From: a virus
Reading direction: 5' to 3' (one strand)
Length of the DNA: 30,031 nt
Virus record (IMG/VR): IMGVR_UViG_3300047409_000243
Location: 1 to 30,031 of that record
Shown here: positions 1 to 7,994 of the stretch, one piece after another
How positions within the stretch are numbered: the first letter of the stretch is position 1
Layout: the number at the start of each line of letters is the position of its first letter
Made by a program: the position numbers and the translations under genes
The notes under the pieces: generated by a model
Told to the model about the DNA's origin: nothing
Seen by the model: only the letters and a program-made list of their open reading frames with translations
Databases searched by the model: none

Positions 1-691
1 TTCGCCCTGTGAAGCCCTCAACACCCCTGGCCTTGGCGATGCGGTTGATCGCTTCCTCTGGCGTCATCGCCCGATCGGGAAGCGCCTTCGCCGCCTCGAG
101 CGACGCGGAAAAAAAGCCGTTGGGGTTGAGCTCGCGCCCGGCGCCAAAATTGGCCGCGGCCGGCTGCGGCGCCGGGGCCAAGGGAAGGTCGCCGCCGTTC
201 AGTCGTTGCTGCACGTCGGGGGTGATGCGGATCCCGGGCAGCGGTTCCGGCGCGCCGGGAACCTGGACGTGCTCGACCGGCCCGAGCTGGGACAAGAGAT
301 CCTGGTGCTCGTGGGAGCCGACGAACCAATCGTAATCGCCACGCGCGCTGGACAGGAGCCCCTGCCGAAACCCCACGGTCTGGGGATCGTCGATCAGCCG
401 GGGACCACCATCCCCACCAATCGGCCCACCGAGGCCTTGTGAGGGCGAGGAGAAATCAGGGGCTGTCGCCGGGACCGGCGGCTGATCTGCGCCATCGCCC
501 CCGCCAGGCGCGAAGGCGGGGCGGAAGGGCGCAGCAGCATCGGCCCCGACTTCCGCCGGAATTCCGACGGGATGGGGCCGGGGTTCGAACACGAGGGCGT
601 GGTCGCCGGACTCGAGTCTGGCCGACCGGAGCCGCGGTGCGGTGAAATCGAGGTGAACGGCGTGCAGGACGGAGCGGGGAGCGAGGCCCAT
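1..691 (-). CDS. large polyvalent-type virion protein, N-terminal part (runs off left edge)
   Basis: An open frame of 230 codons starts with ATG at 691 and reaches base 1 without a stop, so the gene continues outside the window. Its start overlaps the stop of the upstream gene (TAATG), which supports translation. Residues 1-110 are proline- and glycine-rich and look unstructured. Near residues 185-230 is a segment with NGFFSASLEAAKALP followed by TPEEAINRIAKARGVEGF. It resembles the short helical motif (F/Y-S-x-L-E-x-A, TP-x-x, GV-x) often seen in very large polyvalent phage proteins. Its place after two internal virion proteins suggests the long ejected internal protein (T7 gp16 position), but no enzymatic domain lies within the visible part. 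The identity is inferred from position and this one motif. Confidence 0.7.
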   Translation of the reverse strand, partial: MGLAPRSVLHAVHLDFTAPRLRSARLESGDHALVFEPRPHPVGIPAEVGADAAAPFRPAFAPGGGDGADQPPVPATAPDFSSPSQGLGGPIGGDGGPRLIDDPQTVGFRQGLLSSARGDYDWFVGSHEHQDLLSQLGPVEHVQVPGAPEPLPGIRITPDVQQRLNGGDLPLAPAPQPAAANFGAGRELNPNGFFSASLEAAKALPDRAMTPEEAINRIAKARGVEGFTGR

Positions 692-2424
692 TATTGACCG
701 TCCTGTTGGGCGCCGGAGGCGCGAAGAACATCGGGATCGGCCATGAGCCGGCGGCGATCGGCAGGGGAGAGCGCGTTGACCATGCCGGTGACACCCGGCG
801 CATCGAGATCAGCGCCGGCGTTCAAGAGCCGCAGCAGCGAGCCTTTCACGGAATCGAACGAGGCGCCCTGGGCGGCGCGATCGGCAGGCTCTGGCGGAGG
901 CGCTTGGTCGGGCGGCTGGTCCGCGGCGTTCAGCGCGTCGATGTGTTCTCGATAGGCCTTCTCCCAGATTTCGCGGTTGTCGGAGCCCATCGCGCCCCAG
1001 GTGTTGTCGAGCTGGGTCGGCAGCGAGTTCTGGACATAAGCGGCCTGGTCGGCCGGCGACATGGCGCGCACGCGCGTGGCCCAGGCTTGCAGCACAGCGC
1101 GCGGATAGAGTGCTTGTCGCGACGGCGGCATGCCGAGGGCGGCCTGCGCGGCAAGCATGGCGTTTGCATAAGCGACGCGGGCCTCGAGCGCCTGGGCCTG
1201 CAGCGGGGAGTTTTCCGCCGCATCGCGTTGCTGCGGGGTTTGGGCGTGCGCGCGAGCAGCGGTCAATTCTGCCGCCGCCTGGGTTGAGAGCGTGGTGTAT
1301 TGCTGAGCCAGATAAGCGACGTAGGGCTGTGTCGACATCACATAGGACGCCGGATCGTCGCGCGCGGCGCGAAGGTGCGTGCGCGCCGCTGCACCCAAAT
1401 ACGGATTACCCGTCCCACCACCGGTGACGCCGGCGCGCTCGGCCTCGTCGGCCATGGCCGCGATTTCGGGCAGCGACTTGCCGGCGAGATCACCCATCGC
1501 TGAGGCGGCGTTGTAGGTCCGCAGCGCGGCCGCAGCGTGCTCGGCGTAACCCAGGCGCGCGTTGTCGCTGAGATATTGCCAGCGCCCAGCGAGCGCTGGA
1601 TCCTCGTCGGAGGTGATCGCGCCGGTGCGCACCGTGGCGAGCAGTGCATGCTCCACCGCCATGTTCGCCCCGGACTCCTGGGCTTGGCGGAGGAAACGCG
1701 CGCGGGTGTCGGGATCGAGCGTGGCCCAATCGCCGTGATTGGCTTCGATCTCGGCGGCCAGGTGATCAGGATCGAGGTTCATGCGCTGCACAACCTCAGC
1801 CTCGAGCGCGCCGGCGACTTTCGCGCGCACTTCGTTGGTCTGAGTGACCACCATCTGGGCCGCGTCGTCGGGGTGGATGAGCCCGTTATCGACGCCGGCC
1901 TGCACGATCGCCGCCCAGCCGGTCTGGGCTTTGTCGCGGATCTCCTGCGGTTGGGAGAGATCAGCGGCGACGTCACGGGCCTGCGCCCCGGAGGTGATGA
2001 TGTTGGCGCGCGCGAGATCGGTCCCGCGCTGGCGGGATTGGTTCTGCATAACGCCGTCGAAACGCGACAGCGTCTGCGAGGTGTGCTCCATCCAGGCGCG
2101 CCGGGTGGCGGCGCCCTGCAAGCCGCCGCCGGCCTGCTGCATGGTTTGCGTGGCTTCAGTCAGCGCGCGCTGCGGCGCGGTTTGCCAATCGTCGTCGTTC
2201 TCAAATTTCTGCCGGATCTGCTCGAGCGCCATCGTCGAGGCCATGTCGGCGCGGTTCACATCGAGCGAGTTCTGTTGGTCCTGCAGCCGATTGACGACTT
2301 CGGTCGCCGCGTCGGCGGCTTCCCCGATCGCCGGCGTCAGCGGCGATTTAGGCGGGGAGACGACGTCGCGGGTTTGGCGCAGGCCCTCGAGCGGGACCTC
2401 GTCGGAATTGGGAACGTTCGCCAT
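691..2424 (-). CDS. internal virion (ejection) protein, T7 gp15-position
   Basis: This 577-residue protein is rich in alanine, glutamine and charged residues and appears almost wholly helical. It has no signal peptide or membrane segment. An in-frame TTG lies one codon upstream, but ATG 2424 overlaps the stop of the previous gene (TGATG) and is the better start. It lies downstream of the tail nozzle and a gp14-like gene and upstream of a much larger gene, which is the order of T7-type internal core proteins that are ejected to form the DNA channel across the envelope. The name comes from position and composition; I recognise no catalytic motif. Confidence 0.75.
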   Translation of the reverse strand: MANVPNSDEVPLEGLRQTRDVVSPPKSPLTPAIGEAADAATEVVNRLQDQQNSLDVNRADMASTMALEQIRQKFENDDDWQTAPQRALTEATQTMQQAGGGLQGAATRRAWMEHTSQTLSRFDGVMQNQSRQRGTDLARANIITSGAQARDVAADLSQPQEIRDKAQTGWAAIVQAGVDNGLIHPDDAAQMVVTQTNEVRAKVAGALEAEVVQRMNLDPDHLAAEIEANHGDWATLDPDTRARFLRQAQESGANMAVEHALLATVRTGAITSDEDPALAGRWQYLSDNARLGYAEHAAAALRTYNAASAMGDLAGKSLPEIAAMADEAERAGVTGGGTGNPYLGAAARTHLRAARDDPASYVMSTQPYVAYLAQQYTTLSTQAAAELTAARAHAQTPQQRDAAENSPLQAQALEARVAYANAMLAAQAALGMPPSRQALYPRAVLQAWATRVRAMSPADQAAYVQNSLPTQLDNTWGAMGSDNREIWEKAYREHIDALNAADQPPDQAPPPEPADRAAQGASFDSVKGSLLRLLNAGADLDAPGVTGMVNALSPADRRRLMADPDVLRASGAQQDGQ

Positions 2425-2996
2425 CAATAACCAGCCGCCATCCAGGGCGGAGGATTATCGAGGCCGCCTTCGTCCCACACTTGCGGCGTATCGGTTGAGC
2501 CGCCGTCGTTGGCGGGTGCGGTGCCAAAGCGGTCACGCCAGGAGGAAAACCCGTTCACCAGGGTCTCTCCGGCCACCAGGTAGGAGGCCTGCCGGGCCTG
2601 CGCGCCCTGTTTGCGGACGAGCTTGGCGCGGAGGTTATCGTTGCGGGCTTCCTGTTCGGCCTGCGCGGTCGCCAGAAGCTCCTGGATCGTGCCCTGCTTG
2701 GTCACCGCGTCCTGCAGCGCGGTCCCGGTCGGGTCGTCCATCTTGAAGCCGGAGCCGGCGAGGATGGCGCGCTGGCGCGACCGCAGCCGCTCGTTCGCCA
2801 CCTTGAGACGCTGGCTTTGGATCGAGCCCATGGCCCGGGTTTCATTGGCGCGGGCGTCCAATTGCGAGGCCACCGAATCCGCGATCGCAGCGTCCTCGGA
2901 TCCCCCGGCCAGCTTCTGGCGCGCCGACAGAAGCGTGCCCGCGGCCGAGATCGCCGGCATGGCGGACTTGGCGAAATTGCCCACCGAGGCGATCAT
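2424..2996 (-). CDS. internal virion protein, T7 gp14-like
   Basis: This protein of about 190 residues has a short hydrophobic N-terminus (MIASVGNFAKSAMPAISAAG), then a long helical region rich in Arg, Gln and Ala with the pattern RSRQRAILAGSGFKMDDPTG. Podoviral gp14-like internal proteins share this style: repeated A-x-x-x-R heptads, a central A-x-SGF/SGV segment, then a Gly/Ala-rich tail. ATG 2996 follows the previous stop by four bases. A GTG at 3014 with a GGGG ribosome-binding stretch nine bases upstream would add six residues and overlap the previous gene, so the start is uncertain. A role in DNA ejection is inferred. Confidence 0.75.
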   Translation of the reverse strand: MIASVGNFAKSAMPAISAAGTLLSARQKLAGGSEDAAIADSVASQLDARANETRAMGSIQSQRLKVANERLRSRQRAILAGSGFKMDDPTGTALQDAVTKQGTIQELLATAQAEQEARNDNLRAKLVRKQGAQARQASYLVAGETLVNGFSSWRDRFGTAPANDGGSTDTPQVWDEGGLDNPPPWMAAGY

Positions 2997-3000
2997 GTCG

Positions 3001-3351
3001 CTAGCGAAGCTCACAGATCCACGCCCCTTCCCGGTTGGCAGCATCGTGTGGCCGGAAGCCCAAACGGGTGAGCCACAGGTCAGATTTAGCGATTCCGGCG
3101 TCCGGTCGAGCCCAGACCCGCTCCACCCCCGACGCCGCCAGGTCCTTAAGCAGAACGAGCGCGGAGCGATGGAAGATCGGGCGCACCGGCCCGGCGGCGA
3201 ACAGCCAGACCTCGCCATTGGATTCCGTGGCGCCCCCGATCGCGACCACAACGCCGTCCTCGAGCGCGGCATAGCCGGCGACCTCGTCCTTGACCCGGAG
3301 CACGCCGAAGCGGCGTCCGTGCCACCATTCGAGCGGCTCAACCGCGAGCAA
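3001..3351 (-). CDS. GNAT-fold-like small virion protein (T7 gp13 position)
   Basis: This 116-residue protein has alternating strand and helix segments typical of an acetyltransferase-like fold: FGVLRVKDEVAGYAALEDG, then GEVWLFAAGPV, then a C-terminal WLTRLGFRPHD segment followed by GAWICELR. T7-like phages encode a GNAT-like protein at this position, just after the nozzle. The start is TTG at 3351. It is chosen because a perfect AGGAGG lies nine bases upstream, inside the end of the nozzle gene; the next ATG is too far in. Acetyltransferase activity is not implied, since the phage members are thought to act in virion assembly. Confidence 0.75.
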   Translation of the reverse strand: MLAVEPLEWWHGRRFGVLRVKDEVAGYAALEDGVVVAIGGATESNGEVWLFAAGPVRPIFHRSALVLLKDLAASGVERVWARPDAGIAKSDLWLTRLGFRPHDAANREGAWICELR

Positions 3352-3355
3352 GGAA

Positions 3356-5770
3356 TCAGCCCTCCTGGGTTGTCATTTCCACGGTGTAGCCCTGCACTTG
3401 GCCGGGGCCGGCGCCGTCGAATTGCATCAAAATCCGGGGATCGCGGAGGTTCTCTGTGAAAGATCCCACCGGAACGCGGATCTCGCCCGTATAGAGCGCG
3501 GGCGCGGAATCCACCGGAATGTCCACCGCGAGGTCCTCGAGCCGATAGAGCTGGGTGACCTCGAACGGATCAATATTCGGATCGTAGCTTTCGCCATTGG
3601 CGACCCCGATGGAGAACCCGCCCAGGGCCGTTTCGCGGAATAGCACCGTGACATAAGTCACCTTTTTGATGAGCCCGACGGCGGTCCCAGCCTGGGCGCC
3701 ATAGGGCAGCTTCCCGCTCATGTAGCGGGTCAGCATTTCGCGCCCGATGATCGCGGCGCTGCATTCGTTGTTTTCCCCGAGATCAATGCCGACGCCGCCG
3801 TCCTCGTCGACAATGTCGACGGTGAATGGCCCAAATTGCGCGGCCTCGGTGTCGCCGGCGAGCGCGCCCCAGACCAGCACCTCCTCGCCATAGAGGTGGT
3901 CAAGCCCGGTGATGACGCGCGCCGGCGGTCCGGCGTAGCGAAGCGCCTCGGCCAGATGCCAGAAATCAGCGTGGTTGGTGGCGCGATCGCGCTCGAGGCG
4001 CACGATCATGCGCCGCGGCACGCCCTCGATCGAGCGCTCGAGCGCCATGAACACGAAGTCCTGGTCGGTCTCGCCGGACGCAACGCCCGGCGTCGCCGTC
4101 ACCGAAAGCACCGAGGCGTCGTCCTCGGCGCCAGCAGCCCCCGGATAGACCTGGCGCGCCCAGGCTTCGATCTGCTCCTGTTCGGAAAGCGTCATCACCG
4201 CCAGCTGCCCATCGGCGCGCGGCAGATGCAGCCGCACCCTGGGGCGGAGCTGCGCCGTCAGCCCGATGAAACCCCCGCCCTTGAAGCCAATATCCTCGTT
4301 CAAGCGGTTGAGATCGTCGGTGACGAAGCTGTCGGTGTTCAGATCGTAGGACACCCGGCGCACCCGATAGCCGGAGGCGTCGACAAAGCAGATCTTGGCC
4401 GATTGCGCGCGCGCGGTCATGTTCGACGGCGTCAGCACCTCCTCAAGCGACGAGGAGCGGACCTGGAGCGTGCCAGGGTCCTGGATCAACACGGCGTCGA
4501 TATCGGCAACGTCCGCGTCGACGCCGAGCTGCAAGCGCAGCGCGCCCTTGAGCCAGCGGACCGGCGATGCATCGCCCACGGCCAGGATCCGCGAAATCCC
4601 GTCGCCGTCGTTTTCGCCAAGCTTGAAGCTCTCGAACAGCCCGGATTCGCTGCCAAAGATTGAGATGATCGAAGCGAGCCAGAGCCGCCCGTCGAATAGA
4701 TCGCCACACGCCGGCCAGCCGCGAAACGTTGACCATGCACCCTCCTCCCAGGTCCGCGTGGCCGAGAGGGAGCCAAACGGGGTGATCACGTCGATGAAAG
4801 CGTTTTGCGCGTCGCTCACCTCGGTGATGCGGGCGACGCCAGAGGTTTCGCCGGCTGCAAACGTGAGCGCGAGCTCGGGCGTGCCGGAGGTGTAATTGCC
4901 GGGGCGCACCCCGATCCGGTAATAAATCGTGCTGTTGTCGAAACCGTCGTTCACCTGGGTCTGGCCGGTCGAGAGGATCTCGACGTCGGTCCAATCGACA
5001 TCGGTCCCGACCGAGCGCTGCAGCGTGACGTCCGCCACGAAGGTCCCACCCACCGTGGCGATAAAAGTGCGCCCCGTGGTGATGCCGGTGACCAGGATGG
5101 GCTCCGACCATTGGTCCTCGGCGGTGACGTTCTTGGTGACGATTTGCCCGGCCGCGGTAAGCGACATCAGCGCGCCGACATGGTTGGCGTTGAAGAAATC
5201 GCGATCAGCCTCAAGTGTGACGTCGACCCCCCGAAGCGCGCCAGGCGTCATGGTGATGTTAGCGTCGCCATCGATGAAAGGGCCGTCGTCGGCGCGCCAT
5301 TCGACGAAGCCCCAGCTGTCGTTGGCGTAGCGGACGAGCGCCCGGGGCGCGTGCAGGAAGTGCCAGAACCACCGCACCGAGCGCGACTGCGCCTGGCGCA
5401 CTGAGGCGATCTCATCCTCGGCATAAGGGGCGTCGAGCTCAAGGTCGCCGGGATCGACGAAATAAAGGGCCGTGACGGCCGCCAGGCCCTCGCCCGCACG
5501 TTCGAACCGGAAGTAGTAGGTCGCCACCCCGGGGATGAAGGACAGCACGTGCGAGCCCGGGAGGAGCCGCACGCGGTCGGTGCCGTACTTGCCGCGGCTG
5601 ATGTCGCCGGTGCTGACCACGGTCCCGATCAAGAGATCCACCCAATTGCGGGAGACCTCGATGTGCACCGAGGCCAGCGTTCCGGGCGTCGCCGTGGTGA
5701 CCGCGATCGTGGCGGCGGCGACCCCGCCATCGGGAGCCTCGAGCGTCAGCGGCGGGGCGATCGCGCTCAT
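3356..5770 (-). CDS. tail nozzle (tubular protein B-like), main C-terminal part
   Basis: This 804-residue beta-rich protein has the layout of podoviral nozzle proteins (T7 gp12 or stabilisation-protein type). Recognisable pieces are FYFVDPGDLELD-like strands early on, RGWPACGDLFDGRLWLAS near residues 350-370 (the usual 'W-P...F...RL...G' block), and FVDASGYRVRRVSYDL. After these come RADGQLAVMTLSEQEQIEAWAR and a long C-terminal beta region ending in RDPRILMQFDGAGPG. The expected N-terminus of the family (RPQ...LNGGE...A..D) is absent here and sits in the preceding gene, so the nozzle is split into two ORFs. The start ATG overlaps the upstream stop by four bases (ATGA), suggesting coupled translation in a fixed ratio. 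Confidence 0.85.
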   Translation of the reverse strand: MSAIAPPLTLEAPDGGVAAATIAVTTATPGTLASVHIEVSRNWVDLLIGTVVSTGDISRGKYGTDRVRLLPGSHVLSFIPGVATYYFRFERAGEGLAAVTALYFVDPGDLELDAPYAEDEIASVRQAQSRSVRWFWHFLHAPRALVRYANDSWGFVEWRADDGPFIDGDANITMTPGALRGVDVTLEADRDFFNANHVGALMSLTAAGQIVTKNVTAEDQWSEPILVTGITTGRTFIATVGGTFVADVTLQRSVGTDVDWTDVEILSTGQTQVNDGFDNSTIYYRIGVRPGNYTSGTPELALTFAAGETSGVARITEVSDAQNAFIDVITPFGSLSATRTWEEGAWSTFRGWPACGDLFDGRLWLASIISIFGSESGLFESFKLGENDGDGISRILAVGDASPVRWLKGALRLQLGVDADVADIDAVLIQDPGTLQVRSSSLEEVLTPSNMTARAQSAKICFVDASGYRVRRVSYDLNTDSFVTDDLNRLNEDIGFKGGGFIGLTAQLRPRVRLHLPRADGQLAVMTLSEQEQIEAWARQVYPGAAGAEDDASVLSVTATPGVASGETDQDFVFMALERSIEGVPRRMIVRLERDRATNHADFWHLAEALRYAGPPARVITGLDHLYGEEVLVWGALAGDTEAAQFGPFTVDIVDEDGGVGIDLGENNECSAAIIGREMLTRYMSGKLPYGAQAGTAVGLIKKVTYVTVLFRETALGGFSIGVANGESYDPNIDPFEVTQLYRLEDLAVDIPVDSAPALYTGEIRVPVGSFTENLRDPRILMQFDGAGPGQVQGYTVEMTTQEG

Positions 5771-6375
5771 TGCCGCACCGTGTGTGGATTTTGCGATGAG
5801 CCGTCGCCAAATCCGCCGGAGGGCGGCGGCGGCGAATAAGGCCCACCATCGGCCCCGCCGCCGCCGCCAGCGCCGCCGCCGCCGCCAGAACCACCGGTCC
5901 CGCCGCCAGAACCACCGGTCCCGCCGGCGCCGCCGCCAGCGTCAGGAGGCGGCGTGACGCCCGGATCCCCGGGCTGCGGCGGCCAGGTCGGCAGGGTAGG
6001 CGAGATCGAGCCGCCGGCGGTTGAGGCGTCGACCCAGCCACCGCCGGAGAACGCACCCGTGGCGTCGCCGGTTTGGACGAAGCCGATGTCGTAGATGAGC
6101 CGGAGCCGCCCCGGCGCCAGATCGACGGTGAAGGATTGGGCCCGCGAGAAGCGCCAGGTCGTCAGCGCCGGCTCGAGCTCGCCGCCCGGACCATCCTGGC
6201 AAAAGCCGATGAAGCGGGTGCCGGGCGCGCGCATCATGCCGCCCTTCACGCCGGGCAGCGCGTTCTCGAAAACCTGGGCCTTGTTGGAATAGGAATCGAT
6301 ATCGCTGCGGGCGATGACGTCGAGATCGACCTCGCCGCCATTGAGCGACAGCACCTGGGGCCGTGCGAGGGTCAC
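5767..6375 (-). CDS. tail nozzle, separate N-terminal part with glycine-rich tail
   Basis: Residues 1-60 (RPQVLSLNGGEVDLDV, DIDSYSNKAQVFENALPG, MRAPGTRFIG) match the start of podoviral nozzle proteins, in which this segment normally continues directly into the beta domains. Here it ends after 202 residues in a Pro/Gly-rich tail containing GGSGGGTGGSGGGGG, followed by a stop, and the rest of the nozzle starts as a new gene. The start is GTG 6375, overlapping the tubular A stop (GTGA). Either the two chains assemble together or the split marks a recent break; the clean ATGA junction favours two working chains. Confidence 0.75.
   Translation of the reverse strand: MTLARPQVLSLNGGEVDLDVIARSDIDSYSNKAQVFENALPGVKGGMMRAPGTRFIGFCQDGPGGELEPALTTWRFSRAQSFTVDLAPGRLRLIYDIGFVQTGDATGAFSGGGWVDASTAGGSISPTLPTWPPQPGDPGVTPPPDAGGGAGGTGGSGGGTGGSGGGGGAGGGGGADGGPYSPPPPSGGFGDGSSQNPHTVRQ
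5881..5922. repeat. two perfect 21-bp tandem units inside glycine-rich coding region
   Basis: Two identical 21-bp units stand head to tail, within a longer stretch (about 5823-5945) of GCC/CCG triplets. On the minus strand they encode the repeated glycine-serine-threonine linker of the N-terminal nozzle gene. As the unit is a multiple of three, expansion or loss would change linker length without a frameshift. Confidence 0.85.
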
Positions 6376-6980
6376 CGGTTGGCGCGCCGGCCGCCGCGGC
6401 GCGAGCGCAGCCAGGAGCCCGTGGGTCGTGGCTGCTCGGACGTGTTGTCGCGATCCTGCAGGCAGGCCTCTTCAAAGAGACCCATGGTGCGCGCGCTCAA
6501 TTGCTGCTGGTGCGTGGCCGAGTTGACCACCGCGCCCTGCAGCTGATCGGCGATGTGGGAGGCCACCGCTTTCCCAAACGCGCGCGGCCAGTAGCCATAT
6601 TTGGCCTCGTTGGCGTATTCCGCCATGACCCCTTCGCGATAGAGGGGCGACGCATCGGTCAGGATGAAGCCTTCGCGGTTGACCCAGCCGTCGCGCATCC
6701 GATCGCGACGTCGACCGGTCATCGAAACCCAGTTGACCTTCAAGACCGAGCCCAGCGCGTAGCGATAGGTCCAGCCGATCAGATCGGCCTGCGATGGCGC
6801 CAGCTGCAGCTGCTCGACGCGGGAGGCGAAAGTCCACTCGTTCATGCCGAGCAGGAATTCCGCGCACCCCTTCTCGATTTCGCTCACCCGCGCCGCAATG
6901 CCGGCAGCGCCCACGACCAAGGATTTTTCCTTCAGCCAAGTGGAGACGTCGGCGTAGAGCTCGGCGCGGGTGAACGCCAT
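6372..6980 (-). CDS. tail tubular protein A-like head-to-tail adaptor
   Basis: This 202-residue protein starts MAFTRAELYADVSTWL, the usual opening helix of podoviral adaptor proteins. It then has EKGCAEFLLGMNEWTFAS, a W-T-Y-RYALGSVLKVNWVSMTG core and REGFILTDASPLYREGVMAEYANEAKYGYWPRAF. This order (opening helix, W-x-F-A, then P-x-D strand pairs and a Y-x-x-x-V-x-D-x-x-x-W/P segment) is typical of T7 gp11-like proteins. These form the ring beneath the portal that holds the nozzle. The last 30 residues are basic and low in complexity. It overlaps both neighbours (TAATG and GTGA). Confidence 0.8.
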   Translation of the reverse strand: MAFTRAELYADVSTWLKEKSLVVGAAGIAARVSEIEKGCAEFLLGMNEWTFASRVEQLQLAPSQADLIGWTYRYALGSVLKVNWVSMTGRRRDRMRDGWVNREGFILTDASPLYREGVMAEYANEAKYGYWPRAFGKAVASHIADQLQGAVVNSATHQQQLSARTMGLFEEACLQDRDNTSEQPRPTGSWLRSRRGGRRANR

Positions 6981-7507
6981 TAGGCGGCCTCGGGCTTATC
7001 AGCGGTGAGCTTCGCCCCCTTGGGCGGTTCCTTCGCCTTCGGCGCAGCGCGCGCGGCCGGCGTGTCCTCCGAGCGGGTGTCGGCGTGGAACCAAGCGGCG
7101 GCCTCCATCGCGGTCGCGAAGCCCGAGCCATATGCGGCGTTGCGGCCTTCCTGCAGGATGTGCCAGCCAATCGATTTGTTGCGGTTGAACTCGAGCGAGA
7201 AGCCCGCCGGCAATTCCGGCTTCGGCGCCTGCCAATCCGACACCGCCGTGGTGAGGATGGTCTGGGCGCGCTCGTTTTTGCCCATCACCTTCAAGACTAC
7301 GACGCGCGAGCCGTCCTCCCAGAGGCAGCAGATGTCCTCGAGCGGTTTCATCTGGCGCGACACCGGCCACCAATAATTAGGCGTCAGCAGCGTATCGAGC
7401 GCGGTGTCGTGCGGGATCACCGCTTCGTAGGTGTTGCGGGCCTGGCCGTTGGCGGTCAGGGGCTCGCGATATTGCGGCATCGTGGCCTTGAGCTTGATTG
7501 CGGACAT
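6980..7507 (-). CDS. conserved phage protein between decoration gene and tail adaptor
   Basis: A 175-residue soluble protein. The start is ATG 7507, because GGGAG stands five bases upstream; an in-frame TTG at 7519 lies on the ribosome-binding site itself. Residues 1-110 look folded (YWWPVSRQMKPLEDICCLWEDGS, VVVLKVMGKNERAQTILTT), then EFNRNKSIGWHILQEGRN. The last 40 residues are Pro/Ala/Lys-rich and disordered. It is the first gene after a terminator-like hairpin and is translationally linked to tubular A. I do not recognise a named family; a structural or assembly role is inferred from position. Confidence 0.75.
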   Translation of the reverse strand: MSAIKLKATMPQYREPLTANGQARNTYEAVIPHDTALDTLLTPNYWWPVSRQMKPLEDICCLWEDGSRVVVLKVMGKNERAQTILTTAVSDWQAPKPELPAGFSLEFNRNKSIGWHILQEGRNAAYGSGFATAMEAAAWFHADTRSEDTPAARAAPKAKEPPKGAKLTADKPEAA

Positions 7508-7517
7508 GGGGTCTCCC

Positions 7518-7550
7518 AAAAGGAAAGGGCGAGGCTTGCACCCCGCCCTT
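7518..7550 (-). terminator. Rho-independent terminator-like hairpin after the capsid/decoration genes
   Basis: Read on the minus strand, AAGGGCG pairs with CGCCCTT, with two further G-C pairs inside and a loop of about six bases, followed by TTTCCTTTT. It lies downstream of the decoration gene and upstream of the tail genes. This fits partial termination that keeps capsid-region transcripts more abundant than tail transcripts. The T-run is interrupted by CC, so it is probably leaky. Confidence 0.6.
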
Positions 7551-7572
7551 AAACCCAGAATCAGCCCGACGC

Positions 7573-7905
7573 CTAGTCGCTGTCGGTCATGGTGTAGGCG
7601 TCGCCATCGGCCACATCGATGTGGGCCGTGGCCGGGTCGCCCGCCGCGATCGCGTTGACGATGAAGCGGATGCGCCCGGTGATCGCCGAGGTGCCGGGGA
7701 CCGGGTGGCCGCCGGTGGGGACCGCCGAGGTCCAGATCGTGGCGTAGACTTCGTCGCCGATCTGCATGCCCTTCGCAGCCGCGCCGTCGAAATAGTTCGC
7801 CGAGTTCATGGTGGCCTGAGAGTCGGTGGTCTCATAGGCCCAGACGTGGTTCCGGAAGATCCCGAACTCCTCGCCCATTTTCAGGTTTGCAGGAACGAAA
7901 GCCAT
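7573..7905 (-). CDS. head decoration-like protein (short paralogue)
   Basis: A 110-residue protein next to the major capsid gene, with GGAGG ahead of its ATG. It contains LKMGEEFGIFRNHVWAYETT and QIGDEVYATIW, then HPVPGTSAITGRIRFIVNAI. The same sequence blocks, strongly conserved, form the N-terminal half of a second protein encoded at 16089-16706. Location right after the capsid gene, small size and a beta-rich profile suggest a capsid decoration or stabilising protein. I do not know an official family name. Confidence 0.7.
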   Translation of the reverse strand: MAFVPANLKMGEEFGIFRNHVWAYETTDSQATMNSANYFDGAAAKGMQIGDEVYATIWTSAVPTGGHPVPGTSAITGRIRFIVNAIAAGDPATAHIDVADGDAYTMTDSD

Positions 7906-7994
7906 GGAGGCCCTCCAAAAAGTGAAGCCAGAACGCCGCCGAGGCGGCCAGCGCCGAACCCGTTAGAGCCCGACGCCAGCGGCCCCGCCAGAGA

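Noticed and set aside
1537-2430. 297-codon plus-strand ORF opposite the internal virion protein gene
   Set aside because: In this GC-rich DNA the opposite strand of a real gene stays open by codon bias. The product has no fold-like pattern and the minus-strand gene fits the operon with overlapping starts and stops.
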